A DNA stretch of 64,000 nucleotides from Sphingopyxis chilensis (GCF_035930445.1 NZ_CP142394.1:1087501-1151500), one strand, 5' to 3'; counted from the stretch's first letter, positions 44,401 to 53,266 are shown. Made by a program: numbers and translations. Notes: generated from the sequence alone by a model not told the origin.

Positions 44401-46294
44401 GGCGGGCGATCGGCTGGACGGCGCGGGCGGCTTCGACATAGCGGTCTACGCGGGCAGCGCCGCGGGCGTGAAGGTCAACCTCGCGACCAGCATCCTGTCG
44501 GGCGGAGATGCACAGGGTGACAGCATTTCCGGAATCGAGGGGCTGGTGGGCAGTGCCTTCGCCGACACGTTGACGGGCGATGCCAATATCAACCGGATCG
44601 AGGGCGGCGGCGGCAACGACGCGCTCGACGGCGGGGCGGGCGCCGATGTGATGATCGGCGGTGAGGGCAACGACTCCTATGTGGTCGACAACGCCGGCGA
44701 CCAGGTGGCCGAGGCGGTTGGCGGCGGGGTCGATATCGTGCGCACGACCCTGTCCTCGCTGACGCTTGCCGACGGGGTCGAGGACCTGAGCTATGTCGGT
44801 AGCGGCGGCTTCTCCGGCACCGGCAACGCGCTAGACAACAGCCTCTATGGCAAGGCGGCGGACGACGCGCTTTATGGGCTCGACGGCGACGACAAGCTGG
44901 TGGGCGGCGCGGGCGCGGACCTGCTCGACGGCGGGGCGGGACGCGATCAGGTCGATTATACCAAGTCCGCCGCGATCACGGTGAACCTTGTCACCAACGT
45001 CAATCACGGCGGCGAGGCCGAGGGAGACCGGCTGGTCGGCATCGAGATCGTGATCGGCTCCAACTATTCCGACAGTATCACCGGCAGCGACGATCCGCTG
45101 GCCGGCGACATCCTCTATGGGCGTGGCGGCGGCGACCTGCTGGTCGGCGGCGCGGGCGACGATCAGCTCGATGGCGGCAGCGGCAACGACTTGCTGCGCG
45201 GTGGCGCCGGAAACGACCTCTATGTCGTCTATGAGGCCGGCGACCAGGTGATCGAGGCGGCGGGGGAGGGACGCGACCGCATCCGCACCGCGGCGAGCAG
45301 CTACACGCTCGGCGCCCATGTCGAGGAGCTGGTCTATACCGGCACGATCGGCGCGACGATGACCGGCAATACGCTCGACAATTTCATCGTCGGAAGCGGC
45401 GGCGAGGATCGGCTGGCCGGCGGAGATGGCGCGGACGTGCTGCGCGGCGGGGCGGGCGGCGATCTGCTCGACGGGGGCGCGGGATCGGATAGTGTGGAAT
45501 ACGCCGGTTCGCTCGGCGGCGTGCTCGTCAACCTGCGGGCGCAGACTGCGACCGGGGGCGATGCCATGGGCGACAAGTTGGTCAGTATCGAGAATGCGCA
45601 GGGTTCGGCGTTTGCTGATGTGCTGCTGGGCAGCACCGGCGCCAATGTGCTGACGGGCGGTGATGGCGACGACACGCTCGCGGGCGACGACGGCAACGAT
45701 ACGCTGCGGGGAGGCGCCGGATCCGACCAACTCGACGGCGGCAAGAACGAAGATATGCTTTACGGCGAGGATGACGGCGACGCGCTTTACGGCGGCCAGC
45801 AAACGGACAAGCTGTACGGCGGGGCGGGTGACGACCTGCTGGTCGGCGACACCGAATGGATCTCGTCCCTCGCGGCCAGGGACCATCTCGACGGCGGCGA
45901 CGGCGACGATATGCTGGTCGGCGACGGAATGAGCATGACGGCGAGCGGGATCGGCGGCGCGGACACGCTGATTGGCGGGCTGGGCAACGATGTGTTGTAC
46001 GGTGATGCGGTGAATATGGCGGTCGGGGCGCGCGGCGGGGCGGACAAGCTGACCGGCGGCGGCGGGAGCGATCGCTTCGTCTTCGCGCCCGGCTCCGGTG
46101 CCGACGAGATCAGCGATTTTACCCGCGGCGGCGGCGAGGCCGACCGGATCGACCTCAGCGCCTTCGACATCGCCTATGAGGCGCTGCGCTTCACCACGAG
46201 CAGCGCGGGCGTGACGATCCAGTTAGGCGGCACCGACACGATCTTCGTGCGCGGTGCGACCGCGCTCGATCAGACGGACTTCGTCTTCGGCTGA
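41483..46294 (+). CDS. Large beta-helix / RTX calcium-binding exoprotein
   Basis: A 1603-aa secreted protein without signal peptide (ATG 41483, GGGAG 8 nt before). Residues 1-390 look like a right-handed parallel beta-helix of the pectate-lyase/epimerase type (TLYISPTGSGSGDGSSAANA, NLRFSDLAFENVGTAFRV, DITLRDVIATGNSDGGLDLK). From about 390 to 1520 there are dozens of GGxGxDxLxGG nonapeptides in modules of about 110 residues, each with a DYSxSxxAVxVDLxxG spacer. The end, FVFAPGSGADEISDF to QTDFVFG, is the type I secretion signal. No catalytic residues could be assigned. Its paralogue lies tail to tail at 46320. Confidence 0.93.
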   Translation: MPTLYISPTGSGSGDGSSAANAATIEDLPQLIAAAGPGGQVLLLADQGGYSAPTGPLAIVAGGTASAPVTIRGVDSAGNAMAATIAGTRPEPFDPANPSGEEVFRLLGGANNLRFSDLAFENVGTAFRVGADVRNLAIEHVDAANVSRFFDNMVSGANASATISGLTIRDVAVDGYSKGAIRIQYDSNNVLIEDVRGDSQFQDGDNFAIGVHITGTAHDVTIDRVAMRNALDTVNDYRNGDGFATERGTYDITLRDVIATGNSDGGLDLKSDNIVVDGAIVSGNGRNIRLWGTGAQLSNIVSLDAGAPLAGGNREHIWLAEGANATIDGAFFSDPGSPTLFNLAERNGALTVQDYGLATGAGTLTWKKGTGSVLTLDGQRAVVAAGTAGDDLIGGTAGVDLLIGGAGDDMMVGNAGDDVLTGGSGADILVGGAGRDLLSYAGSDAAVRVDLLRLSASGGDAAGDLFDGFEDVEGSAFADVLAGDAGANRLFGGAGDDALSGGADDDLLDGGAGADLLDGGAGIDRVDYGSSTAAVVVDLANGAASGGEAAGDRLIGIEGVMGSGYGDTLSGNEGADWIGGGAGDDRIDGRGGDDLLVGGAGADMLIGGAGIDSADYSASGGAVTVDLAAGTGSGSDAQGDRLQGVERLIGSRFGDVLTGDGFDNMLIGGAGADRLTGGAGTDTADYSASAGAVNAVLGGAGSDGDAEGDVLTGIENLVGSGFGDVLVGDGAVNMLSGGGGDDRLAGNGGADRLDGGAGSDVADFSAAAGTVTADLAAGTASGGVTLVAIEGLIGSAFDDVLNGDAGGNLLLGGQGADVIDGRDGLDTADYSGSAAAVQVDLALSVQGGTGDAAGDRLTSIEALVGSAFDDVLAGVGGDEALYGGAGADRLDGRGGDDLLQGGAGADMMIGGEGIDTVDYSANAGAVSINLQTGASSGGDAEGDRFDGVERFIGTSFADTIVGDGADQILVGGAAGDRLDGAGGFDIAVYAGSAAGVKVNLATSILSGGDAQGDSISGIEGLVGSAFADTLTGDANINRIEGGGGNDALDGGAGADVMIGGEGNDSYVVDNAGDQVAEAVGGGVDIVRTTLSSLTLADGVEDLSYVGSGGFSGTGNALDNSLYGKAADDALYGLDGDDKLVGGAGADLLDGGAGRDQVDYTKSAAITVNLVTNVNHGGEAEGDRLVGIEIVIGSNYSDSITGSDDPLAGDILYGRGGGDLLVGGAGDDQLDGGSGNDLLRGGAGNDLYVVYEAGDQVIEAAGEGRDRIRTAASSYTLGAHVEELVYTGTIGATMTGNTLDNFIVGSGGEDRLAGGDGADVLRGGAGGDLLDGGAGSDSVEYAGSLGGVLVNLRAQTATGGDAMGDKLVSIENAQGSAFADVLLGSTGANVLTGGDGDDTLAGDDGNDTLRGGAGSDQLDGGKNEDMLYGEDDGDALYGGQQTDKLYGGAGDDLLVGDTEWISSLAARDHLDGGDGDDMLVGDGMSMTASGIGGADTLIGGLGNDVLYGDAVNMAVGARGGADKLTGGGGSDRFVFAPGSGADEISDFTRGGGEADRIDLSAFDIAYEALRFTTSSAGVTIQLGGTDTIFVRGATALDQTDFVFG

Positions 46295-46334
46295 CCCGCT
46301 CCCGGCCGGCGGGCGGGTATTAGCCGAAGACGAA
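46280..46334. terminator. 13-bp inverted repeat between convergent RTX genes
   Basis: TTCGTCTTCGGCT (46280-46292) is exactly complementary to 46322-46334, with a 29-nt spacer that itself holds GGCCGGC. Both arms are the last codons (FVFG) of the two paralogous genes. It may work as a shared bidirectional terminator, although no T-run follows. Confidence 0.5.
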
Positions 46335-48503
46335 ATCAGCGGGCGAAAACGCCTGCGCACCGCGGACGAAGATGCTGTCCGGGCCCATGGTGATGCGGAC
46401 CCCGTCCGCGCTCGCCATGAAACCGAGCTGTTCATAGGCGATATCGAAGGCGCTGAGGTCGATATGATCCGCGCCCGAGGTGAAATCGCTGATCTCGTCG
46501 GCACCGGAGCCGGGCGCGAAGACGAACCAGTCGGCACCGGCGCCACCCGCTAACATGTCGGCGCCGCCGCCGCCGATCAGGTGATCGGCGCCGTCGCCGC
46601 CATAGAGCTTGTCGGCGCCGCCCGCCACATCCGCGGCCGACTCCCGACCGTCGCCATAGAGCCAGTCATTGCCGTCGCCGCCCTCCAGCGTGTCTGCGCC
46701 GCCCCTCGCGCTGTCCATCATCACGTCGCCGTCGCCGATCAGAATGTCGTTGCCCGCGCCACCAGCCAGCCGGTCGCCGCCGCCCTTCCCGTTGCCATAG
46801 ATGTTGGTCGCGTCGCCAATCAGCAAATCGGCATCGTCGCCGCCGTCGAGCCGGTCGTTGGCGCCCTGGCTGCTCAACCATTCCTGATCGCCGACCAGCC
46901 GGTCCGCGCCCGAGCCGCCGGCGAGCATGTCCGACTGCCAGCCGCCGAGCAGCATGTCGGCGCCCGACTGGCCCCGGAGCAGGTCTTCGCCATTGCCGCC
47001 CACGAGCCAGTCGTCGCCCGAGTTGCCGGCGATGTCGTCATTGCCGCCGAGGCCGCCCAGCGTGTCGCTGCCCGCGCCACCGATCATCGCATTGGCGAGC
47101 GCATTGCCGTTGCCGGTGAAATCGGCGCCGCCGCGGCGAATCAATCCCTCGACATTGCCCGCGAGCGTATAGCCATCGAGTGTCGTTTCGACCCGGTCGA
47201 ACCCGGCGTCTGCGGCTTCGGCGATCCGGTCGCCGGTGTCGTCGACAAGGAAAATATCGTCACCGGTGGTACCATGCAGCTCATCCGCGGTGGCGGTGGC
47301 GGGCAGGGGAAGCAGCGCGATAAAGTCGGTCGCGCCGGGTGAAGCGTCGCCCCGATCGACGGTCAGCGTTTCGCGGATCGTCTCGATGCCGCTGAGGCCG
47401 GGAAACGAATCGCGGGTGGCGAGCGTGGCGAGTTCGGACAGGGTGATCTCGACGCCCTGCAGGGTGAGCCGTCCCTGCGAGGAGATCACCTTGGTGCGCG
47501 AACCGGCATCATCGAAGCGGCCTCCGATCACCGTGACGTCTGCGGAGTCGTCGAGCCAGAGCTGGTTCTGTTCGGAGATGCCGCCGCGCAGTACCGGGTT
47601 CAGGCCGACCGAGTCGATCAGCGTCGCCTCCCCCCAGAGCCGGTAGTTGCGGCCATTTTCCTCGCCGAGCGCGCGGACGACAAGGGTGCCGCTCGACTTG
47701 AGGTCATAGCCGCCGTCGCTGTTGCCGCGTGCGGCGGTGTCGATCAAGCGCACGTCATGGACGCCGCGCTCGGTCGCGAAGCCGTCGCCGTTGAAATAGG
47801 CGCCGGCCGTGCTCTGGACATTCTCCATCACCACCTGGCTGAGCGTGACGTTATGGACGGTGCCGTCGAGATGAACGCCCGCGGGCAGGTCGTCGCCCGT
47901 CTGCCCCGCCATGTCCGCCGTCACATTGTCGATGACCACATTGTTGGTGTCGTACTGGAGGCGGATCGCCACCCTCGAGAATCCCTCCACGTCTACATCG
48001 CGGATCGTCAGCCCGGTTATCGTCGCGGTAGCCGAAGGCGCGCTGGCATAATCCTCGAAGAAGCGGCGAACATTCTTCGCGTCGACATCCTCGATATGGA
48101 GATTGGCGAGATCGGCGGTGACGCGGAAGGCCGTGCCGACATTGTCGATCTGCAAGTCGCGGAATACGAGATTGTCGGCGCCTGAGCCGAGCTTGAACAA
48201 TTCGTTGCCGGAAGCGTCGCCCGCCTGCCAGTCGACCGGGCGCGAACCGGTGAACTGCGCCGCCATGGCATTGCCGCCGGAATCGATGCCGCGCACCACT
48301 ACCGGCTCGCCCTCCGCCCCGCCGCGTGTGATGCCGAGGATACCGGTGACATTATAGTCGCCCTGGTCGGCCAGCATCAGCACCTCGCCTCCTGGTCCCG
48401 CCCTTCCGATTAGCGTGTTGAGCGAACCGATCGACGCTGCATTGTTGATGTCGCTGCCGCTTTTGTCCCCGGATCCGGCAGGTGAGATGTACAGGCTTGG
48501 CAT
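46320..48503 (-). CDS. Smaller beta-helix / RTX calcium-binding exoprotein
   Basis: A 727-aa paralogue of the 1603-aa protein. The N terminus, SLYISPAGSGDKSGSDINNA, and the beta-helix (LVFRDLQIDNVGTAFRVTAD, GDGFATERGVHDVRLIDTAA, GNSDGGYDLKSSG) follow it nearly block by block. The RTX part is short (about residues 470-690). The C-terminal 75 residues (GADWFVFAPGSGADEISDF to PADFVFG) are almost the same, so both should use the same exporter. The main difference is loss of the DYSxSxxAV modules. No enzymatic motif recognised. Confidence 0.92.
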   Translation of the reverse strand: MPSLYISPAGSGDKSGSDINNAASIGSLNTLIGRAGPGGEVLMLADQGDYNVTGILGITRGGAEGEPVVVRGIDSGGNAMAAQFTGSRPVDWQAGDASGNELFKLGSGADNLVFRDLQIDNVGTAFRVTADLANLHIEDVDAKNVRRFFEDYASAPSATATITGLTIRDVDVEGFSRVAIRLQYDTNNVVIDNVTADMAGQTGDDLPAGVHLDGTVHNVTLSQVVMENVQSTAGAYFNGDGFATERGVHDVRLIDTAARGNSDGGYDLKSSGTLVVRALGEENGRNYRLWGEATLIDSVGLNPVLRGGISEQNQLWLDDSADVTVIGGRFDDAGSRTKVISSQGRLTLQGVEITLSELATLATRDSFPGLSGIETIRETLTVDRGDASPGATDFIALLPLPATATADELHGTTGDDIFLVDDTGDRIAEAADAGFDRVETTLDGYTLAGNVEGLIRRGGADFTGNGNALANAMIGGAGSDTLGGLGGNDDIAGNSGDDWLVGGNGEDLLRGQSGADMLLGGWQSDMLAGGSGADRLVGDQEWLSSQGANDRLDGGDDADLLIGDATNIYGNGKGGGDRLAGGAGNDILIGDGDVMMDSARGGADTLEGGDGNDWLYGDGRESAADVAGGADKLYGGDGADHLIGGGGADMLAGGAGADWFVFAPGSGADEISDFTSGADHIDLSAFDIAYEQLGFMASADGVRITMGPDSIFVRGAQAFSPADFVFG

Positions 48504-48837
48504 GGCGATCGACCCCTTGTTGTTGCGGCGAGGTTAACCTCGGCCAAGCCATCATGCTGCACTGCGGTATGGTTAGGCCAGCATTATGCTGATCATCGGT
48601 GGGGTTATTACGATGGGCCGTCGCGGGTCCGGCTGGAGGCAAGGCATTCTACCTGCGGGGAAATTTGCTTCGGCAGCCTCCCCGAAAGCGGCATGATCTG
48701 TTTTTGCGCTTTCGATCGCAAAAGCCCCCGGTCCGCAGTCCCAGCACAAATATCCACTTGAAGATTCGTGCCCGCTCCGCTCCGATGTCGGGCAGCGTTT
48801 CACGGCCTGTCGAGCCGCCGTCCTGGAGAGGAAAAAC
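48504..48837. other. Intergenic region upstream of the smaller RTX gene
   Basis: 334 bp between divergent genes. It holds a perfect 14-bp palindrome CGAGGTTAACCTCG (48529-48542) and a perfect 13-bp palindrome CAGCATTATGCTG (48579-48591), both near the RTX start. No other gene was seen. Confidence 0.6.
48529..48591. promoter_or_regulatory. Two palindromes in front of the smaller RTX gene
   Basis: CGAGGTTAACCTCG begins 26 nt and CAGCATTATGCTG 76 nt upstream of the ATG (48503). Size and placement suit operator sites; the binding protein is unknown. Confidence 0.35.
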
Positions 48838-49287
48838 ATGACCGAAGCCGTCAATCTCGGCGCAATCGAAGAAATCCGGCTGCTCAAGGCGCGTTATCTG
48901 CGCGCGCTCGATACCAAGGACTGGGCGTTGCTGCGCAGCCTGCTGACCGACGACATGGTCGGCGACTTTCGCGAGATGCCGGGCGGCGAGCTTGACGAGC
49001 AGTTGTTGACCACCGGCGCCGACGCCTTTGTCGCGGGGGTCGCCTCGGCGCTCGAGAATGCCACCACGGTCCATCATGTCCACAGCTTTGAAATCCGCTT
49101 CACCGGCGCACGCGACGCGGAGGGCATCTGGGCGATGGACGACCATTTCTGGGCGGGCGAGGGAAGCGATCTCGCGGGTCGCTCGCGCCACGGTTTCGGT
49201 CATTATCACGACTGTTATCGCAAGGCGAGCGGACGCTGGCTGATCGCCCGGACGCGGCTCAGCCGCATCCGTGTCGAGCGCGACTGA
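48838..49287 (+). CDS. SnoaL-like (NTF2 superfamily) protein
   Basis: A 149-aa protein with GAGGAAAAAC before the ATG. It has the SnoaL-like_4 pattern: IEEIRLLKARYLRALDTKDW at the N-terminal helix, LTDDMVGDFREMPGG, a His-rich TVHHVHSFEIRF strand, and AMDDHFWAGEG. It resembles the small subunit-like proteins of aromatic ring hydroxylases and polyketide cyclases. It probably belongs with the uptake/catabolism cluster to the right, but strand and position do not prove it. Confidence 0.82.
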   Translation: MTEAVNLGAIEEIRLLKARYLRALDTKDWALLRSLLTDDMVGDFREMPGGELDEQLLTTGADAFVAGVASALENATTVHHVHSFEIRFTGARDAEGIWAMDDHFWAGEGSDLAGRSRHGFGHYHDCYRKASGRWLIARTRLSRIRVERD

Positions 49288-49364
49288 CGCCGGCGGCGAT
49301 CGTTCCGCCATGCGGAGCGCGCAACGCACGCCGCGCCGTCCACACACGGCCGCTTCGGGCTGCG

Positions 49365-49985
49365 TCAATCGCCAAAAACCAGTCCGAGCATCTGGCGTTT
49401 CCAGATCGCGACCGATCGCTCGATCAGCGCCATGTCCGGATTGCGGATATATTCGACCGTCAAGCCGCGCGTCACGGCATTGTTGAGCAGTTGAAGCGTC
49501 TGATAGGCCTGGTCGTTATCGATCCCCGCCGCCCGCAGGATCATATGACCCCATAAGCGGACCCTGCGGTCAAAGCGCCGCGCGCTTGGTCCGACCTCCT
49601 GATCGAGGTCGGAATCGTTGCGCCGGGCGAGATGGATTTCGAGCACCGCCGCCATTTCAGGCCGGCTGACCATCTGATAATTGGCGTCGATCAGATTTTC
49701 CATCGACTGCCGGGGCGTGGCGCCGGCCCGGATGGCCTCGGCGTAAACGCGCGTGCGATAGGCCGCGAATTCGGCGGCGACCGCGGCCATCAGCTTGGCT
49801 TTCGTCGGGAATTGGTGCTGGATGGCGCCGAGGCTCATCCCCGCGGCGTCGCGGATCGCGAGCATCGTAGCCCCCGAATAGCCCTGCGAGCAGAGCACGT
49901 CGCGCGCCGCCGCGAGCACCTTGGCACGCGTGGCGGCGCTGCGGTCGGCCTGGCTGCGGCGGGGTCGGGTCGCGGTTGTCGTCAT
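49365..49985 (-). CDS. TetR family transcriptional regulator
   Basis: A 206-aa repressor with an N-terminal HTH (AARDVLCSQGYSGATMLAIR, then MSLGAIQHQFPTKAKLMAAV) and a helical ligand domain. The ATG at 49985 is preferred; a TTG at 50036 overlapping the TonB receptor stop is possible. It lies downstream of the receptor and esterase genes on the same strand and probably controls this cluster. A candidate operator is at 53244-53264. Confidence 0.92.
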   Translation of the reverse strand: MTTTATRPRRSQADRSAATRAKVLAAARDVLCSQGYSGATMLAIRDAAGMSLGAIQHQFPTKAKLMAAVAAEFAAYRTRVYAEAIRAGATPRQSMENLIDANYQMVSRPEMAAVLEIHLARRNDSDLDQEVGPSARRFDRRVRLWGHMILRAAGIDNDQAYQTLQLLNNAVTRGLTVEYIRNPDMALIERSVAIWKRQMLGLVFGD

Positions 49986-50032
49986 GCCTTGGTCATCTGC
50001 GATAGCTGTCACGCCGCCGATAAGCGAGCGCC

Positions 50033-52258
50033 TCAAAATGCCACGGTCGCATTGACCCCGATCGTCCGCGGCCGGACGACGCCCGTGCCGAGTGCGCCGT
50101 TGGCGTTCCTTGGCAATCCCGCGACGCCCAGCAAGGCCTGCGTCGAGGTGATCCCCCGGCTGCCCGTCAGGTTATTGGCATAGGCGCTGAGCGAATAGCG
50201 GCCGAAGTCGAGACCGGCGCGCAGATCGATGACCTCATAGGCGCTCACCCGCGCGAAATGGCCATAGGCCGCGCGATAGGCGGGGTCGAAGCTGCCGCTC
50301 TGCCGCGAGAGCGACCGGATCGAGCCGCCGATGGACGCGGTGACGTCCGATCCCAGATCCCACTGATAGTCGGCGTTGAGGTTGACGGCATATTTGGGCG
50401 TGAAGGGCAGGCGGTCGCCCTTGACCGCGCCGACAGCGATCGGGTCGGTGTCGCCGCCGAGTCTCGCGTCGGTGAAGGTCAAGCCGATCGAGGTTGTTAA
50501 GCCCCGCGTCGGACGCAGCGTGGCGACGACTTCGGCGCCGTCGACCTTGGCGCTCGTCCCGTTCACATTGACGCCGAAGCCGTTGACCACCGCCGCGAGC
50601 TGGATGTCGTTCCAGTCGATATGATAGAGCGACGCCTCGATCGAGGCGCTGCGGTCGGCGGTGTCGCCCTTGAAGCCGATTTCATAGCTGGTGACGGTAT
50701 CGGGCTCGAAGGTCGTCGGCGTGCCCGCCGGCGACCCGATCGGGATCACGTTCGGGCCGCCGGGGCGGTAGCCCTTGGCAACGCGCGCATAGAGCGATGC
50801 CTGGCTGCCGAACTTGACCTTGGGCGCGATCGACCAGGTGAAGACGTCGTCCGAAGAGCGCAGGCCGTCGATCAGCGCGGTGCCCAGCAGAACGCCGTCG
50901 GTCGCCTGCTCGGCGTGCTGGCTGTTGTGGCTGTACCGGCCGCCGAGATCGACGTCGAACCAGGGCGACAGGTGCAGCGTCGCGTTGGCGAAGCCCGCGA
51001 TCTCCTCATAGCGCGAATCGAGATTGAACACCGCATAGTCAAAGGGCAGGTCGATCGGGGTCAGGACGCCGGGCGTGCCGGGCACGGCGGTTTTCAGGTT
51101 CTGGAAGATCCGCGCCTTTTCGCGGGTGTAATAGCCGCCGACCATCCATTCGAGGAAATCGCCGCCATTCGACGCGAGGCGCAGTTCCTGCGTCCATTTG
51201 CGATTCTCGGTCTGCTGGTCGAAATAGACATAGGCGCCGAGAACACCGATCAGATTGGCGGTATAATCGGCGCGGAACGACTGGAGTTGTTCGCCATGGC
51301 TCGTAGCCGAGGTCAGCGTGACGTCGCCGAAATCATAGTCGATGGTGCCGTTATAGAGCCGGTATTTCACATTGCTGAAGGTCGGCAGATATTCGGACTG
51401 GGTAAGGCCATCATAGAGCGGCTTCAGCGTCGCCGGGTCAGCCTCGACGATGCTCGGCGCGTCGACATGGAGATTCTGGACGAGCGCGCTGAGCCGAACG
51501 TCGAGATTGGCGTCGGGTTTCCAGATCAGCGAGGCGCGGCCGCCGTAATTTTCGAAATCGTTGATGTTGCTGTGGACGTTCGATCCCGCGGTGCCGATCG
51601 AGTCGATATAGCCGCCCTGCTTGCGGTACGAGCCCGAGGCGCGAAACGCCAACGTCTCGCCGAGCGGGACATTGATCATCGCGGCGCCGCGATAGGAAAC
51701 GTCGCCGCCGTCGGTGAATTCGACCCCGCCGAGCGCCTTTGCCTCGAAGGCAGAGGTCGAGGGTTCGTTGGTCACGAATTTGAGCAGGCCGCCCAGCGAG
51801 CTGGCGCCATAGAGCGTGCCCTGCGGGCCGCGCAGCACTTCGATCCGCGCGATGTCGAAGCTGTCGAAATCGCCCGCGAGTTCGGACCCGTTGGCAAGGC
51901 CGGTGCTCGATCCGAAGGGCGTCTCGTCGACATAGACGGCGACCGTCGAGGCGACCCCGCCCGTGTTGATGCCGCGCAGCACGAGCCGCCCCTGGCCCGG
52001 CGTGCCCTGGACGAGCTGCAGACTCGGGACATTCTTGAGGTAATCGGCGAAGCTGGTCGCGCCCTGCTGTTCGAGCGTCGCGCCCGACACGACCGACACC
52101 GATTGCGGCACGTCGATCAGCGTCTGCGATCGCTTCTGGGCGGTCACGACAATCTCGTCGCCAAAGCCCGTTTCGCCGTCTTGCGCCCACACCACGCCGG
52201 GCGAGGCGAGAGCGAGAGTAAGGGCCGTGCCGCTCAGGGCCTTGGTCGGAAGTCGCAT
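50033..52258 (-). CDS. TonB-dependent receptor
   Basis: A 741-aa outer membrane receptor. The signal peptide ends SPGVVWA; the TonB box region is GDEIVVTAQKR; the plug (DVPQSVSVVSGATLEQQGAT, RIEVLRGPQGTLYGASSLGG) and a 22-strand-type barrel follow, and the protein ends in Phe (NATVAF). GAGGGG lies 7 nt before the ATG at 52258. Substrate unknown; the esterase next to it suggests an ester or amide compound that is processed after import. Transcribed with the esterase (34-bp gap). Confidence 0.93.
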   Translation of the reverse strand: MRLPTKALSGTALTLALASPGVVWAQDGETGFGDEIVVTAQKRSQTLIDVPQSVSVVSGATLEQQGATSFADYLKNVPSLQLVQGTPGQGRLVLRGINTGGVASTVAVYVDETPFGSSTGLANGSELAGDFDSFDIARIEVLRGPQGTLYGASSLGGLLKFVTNEPSTSAFEAKALGGVEFTDGGDVSYRGAAMINVPLGETLAFRASGSYRKQGGYIDSIGTAGSNVHSNINDFENYGGRASLIWKPDANLDVRLSALVQNLHVDAPSIVEADPATLKPLYDGLTQSEYLPTFSNVKYRLYNGTIDYDFGDVTLTSATSHGEQLQSFRADYTANLIGVLGAYVYFDQQTENRKWTQELRLASNGGDFLEWMVGGYYTREKARIFQNLKTAVPGTPGVLTPIDLPFDYAVFNLDSRYEEIAGFANATLHLSPWFDVDLGGRYSHNSQHAEQATDGVLLGTALIDGLRSSDDVFTWSIAPKVKFGSQASLYARVAKGYRPGGPNVIPIGSPAGTPTTFEPDTVTSYEIGFKGDTADRSASIEASLYHIDWNDIQLAAVVNGFGVNVNGTSAKVDGAEVVATLRPTRGLTTSIGLTFTDARLGGDTDPIAVGAVKGDRLPFTPKYAVNLNADYQWDLGSDVTASIGGSIRSLSRQSGSFDPAYRAAYGHFARVSAYEVIDLRAGLDFGRYSLSAYANNLTGSRGITSTQALLGVAGLPRNANGALGTGVVRPRTIGVNATVAF

Positions 52259-52292
52259 TGTCAGTCCCCTCATCAGATTTTCGCTTTTCGTT

Positions 52293-53165
52293 TCAGCGGC
52301 CGTGGCCGAGCGCGAAGCGCATGCCGTGCAGGATCGCGGCGGGCGCGGCCGAGACATGGTCATCCCCGGCGAAGGCGATATGGCTGAGCTCGGCCAGGCC
52401 TGCGTCGCGGAGTGCATCGGCGAACTCGCGAGCGGCATCGACCATGCGCGCGGCGCGGATTTGCGCCTGCGCTTCCTCCAGCGTCACCGCGATGCCGTCG
52501 GGCACGCTGGTCGGCAGCTCCTGCTCTTTGGCGCCGACATCGACGAACACGCGCGGCTGGCGGGGCAGGGTGGCGAGCCGCTCCCCGAAAGCAGGCAGTT
52601 CGCCAAGGATCGCGAAGCCGTTCCACCAGAGCGACGGGCTGCTCGCGATGAAGACGGCGAAGCTGTCGGGCCGGGTCAATAATGCGTGCGCGGCGAACAG
52701 CCCGCCGAGCGAATGGCCGAACAATATTTGCGGACCCTCCGCCGCCTTGGGGTAACGCGCTGCGATTTCGGGGCGCAGCGTGTCCGTCAGGAAGGCGAGG
52801 AACGCGTCGGCGCCGCCGTTCCGGTCGCCGCCGATCGCCGCGGCGAGTCCACCCAGCTTTTCCAGCGCTTCGACCCCGATCGGCGGGGTGAGGTCCGCTG
52901 TGCGGAGCTTCAGGAAATCGGCATAGGCAGCGTCATAACCGATACCGACCACATAATGGGCGGGAAAGGCGGCGACGCTCGATACCGCGCGCGCGATTTC
53001 GGCCGCCATGCCGAACAGCAGGTCGCCATCGACGACATAGAGGACGGGAACGCCGCTGTCGGGCATGGGCCCCGCCGGCGGTGCGACGCTGACCGTCAGC
53101 GCGCCCTCGCCCGAAGGATGGGGGAGGGTGAATTGCTCGAGGGCGGCACGCACCGAAAAGGGCAT
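52293..53165 (-). CDS. Esterase, YbbA/Fes-like alpha/beta hydrolase
   Basis: A 290-aa hydrolase. VPVLYVVDGDLLFGMA is the strand after the oxyanion hole, GHSLGGLFAAHALL the nucleophile elbow and DDHVSAAPA the His region. It lacks a signal peptide. The family includes trilactone siderophore esterases (IroE, YbbA), so cleavage of an imported ester is plausible. The start at 53165 has GGGAG upstream. First gene of the esterase-receptor-TetR unit. Confidence 0.85.
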   Translation of the reverse strand: MPFSVRAALEQFTLPHPSGEGALTVSVAPPAGPMPDSGVPVLYVVDGDLLFGMAAEIARAVSSVAAFPAHYVVGIGYDAAYADFLKLRTADLTPPIGVEALEKLGGLAAAIGGDRNGGADAFLAFLTDTLRPEIAARYPKAAEGPQILFGHSLGGLFAAHALLTRPDSFAVFIASSPSLWWNGFAILGELPAFGERLATLPRQPRVFVDVGAKEQELPTSVPDGIAVTLEEAQAQIRAARMVDAAREFADALRDAGLAELSHIAFAGDDHVSAAPAAILHGMRFALGHGR

Positions 53166-53238
53166 CGATCGTCTCCCGACAGAAGGCTGGCGCCTGACGC
53201 TGCCAGCCTCTTTTCGTCGATGCGACTCATCTGCCCCA

Positions 53239-53266
53239 TTTACAATAAAGTCAACTTGTTTATTAT
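53239..53266. promoter_or_regulatory. Candidate promoter and operator between esterase and MFS gene
   Basis: The plus strand has TTTACA (53239-53244), 16 nt, then TATTAT (53261-53266). Overlapping it, 53244-53264 reads AATAAAG, seven bases, GTTTATT: outer arms AATAAA/TTTATT are perfectly inverted. It is the only AT-rich stretch in the divergent region, so a TetR-bound operator is likely here. Confidence 0.5.

Noticed and set aside
42650..46050. Dense short repeats that could look like a CRISPR or satellite array
   Set aside because: They are in frame and encode GGxGxDxLxGG calcium-binding nonapeptides with varying codons; no constant repeat with unique spacers.
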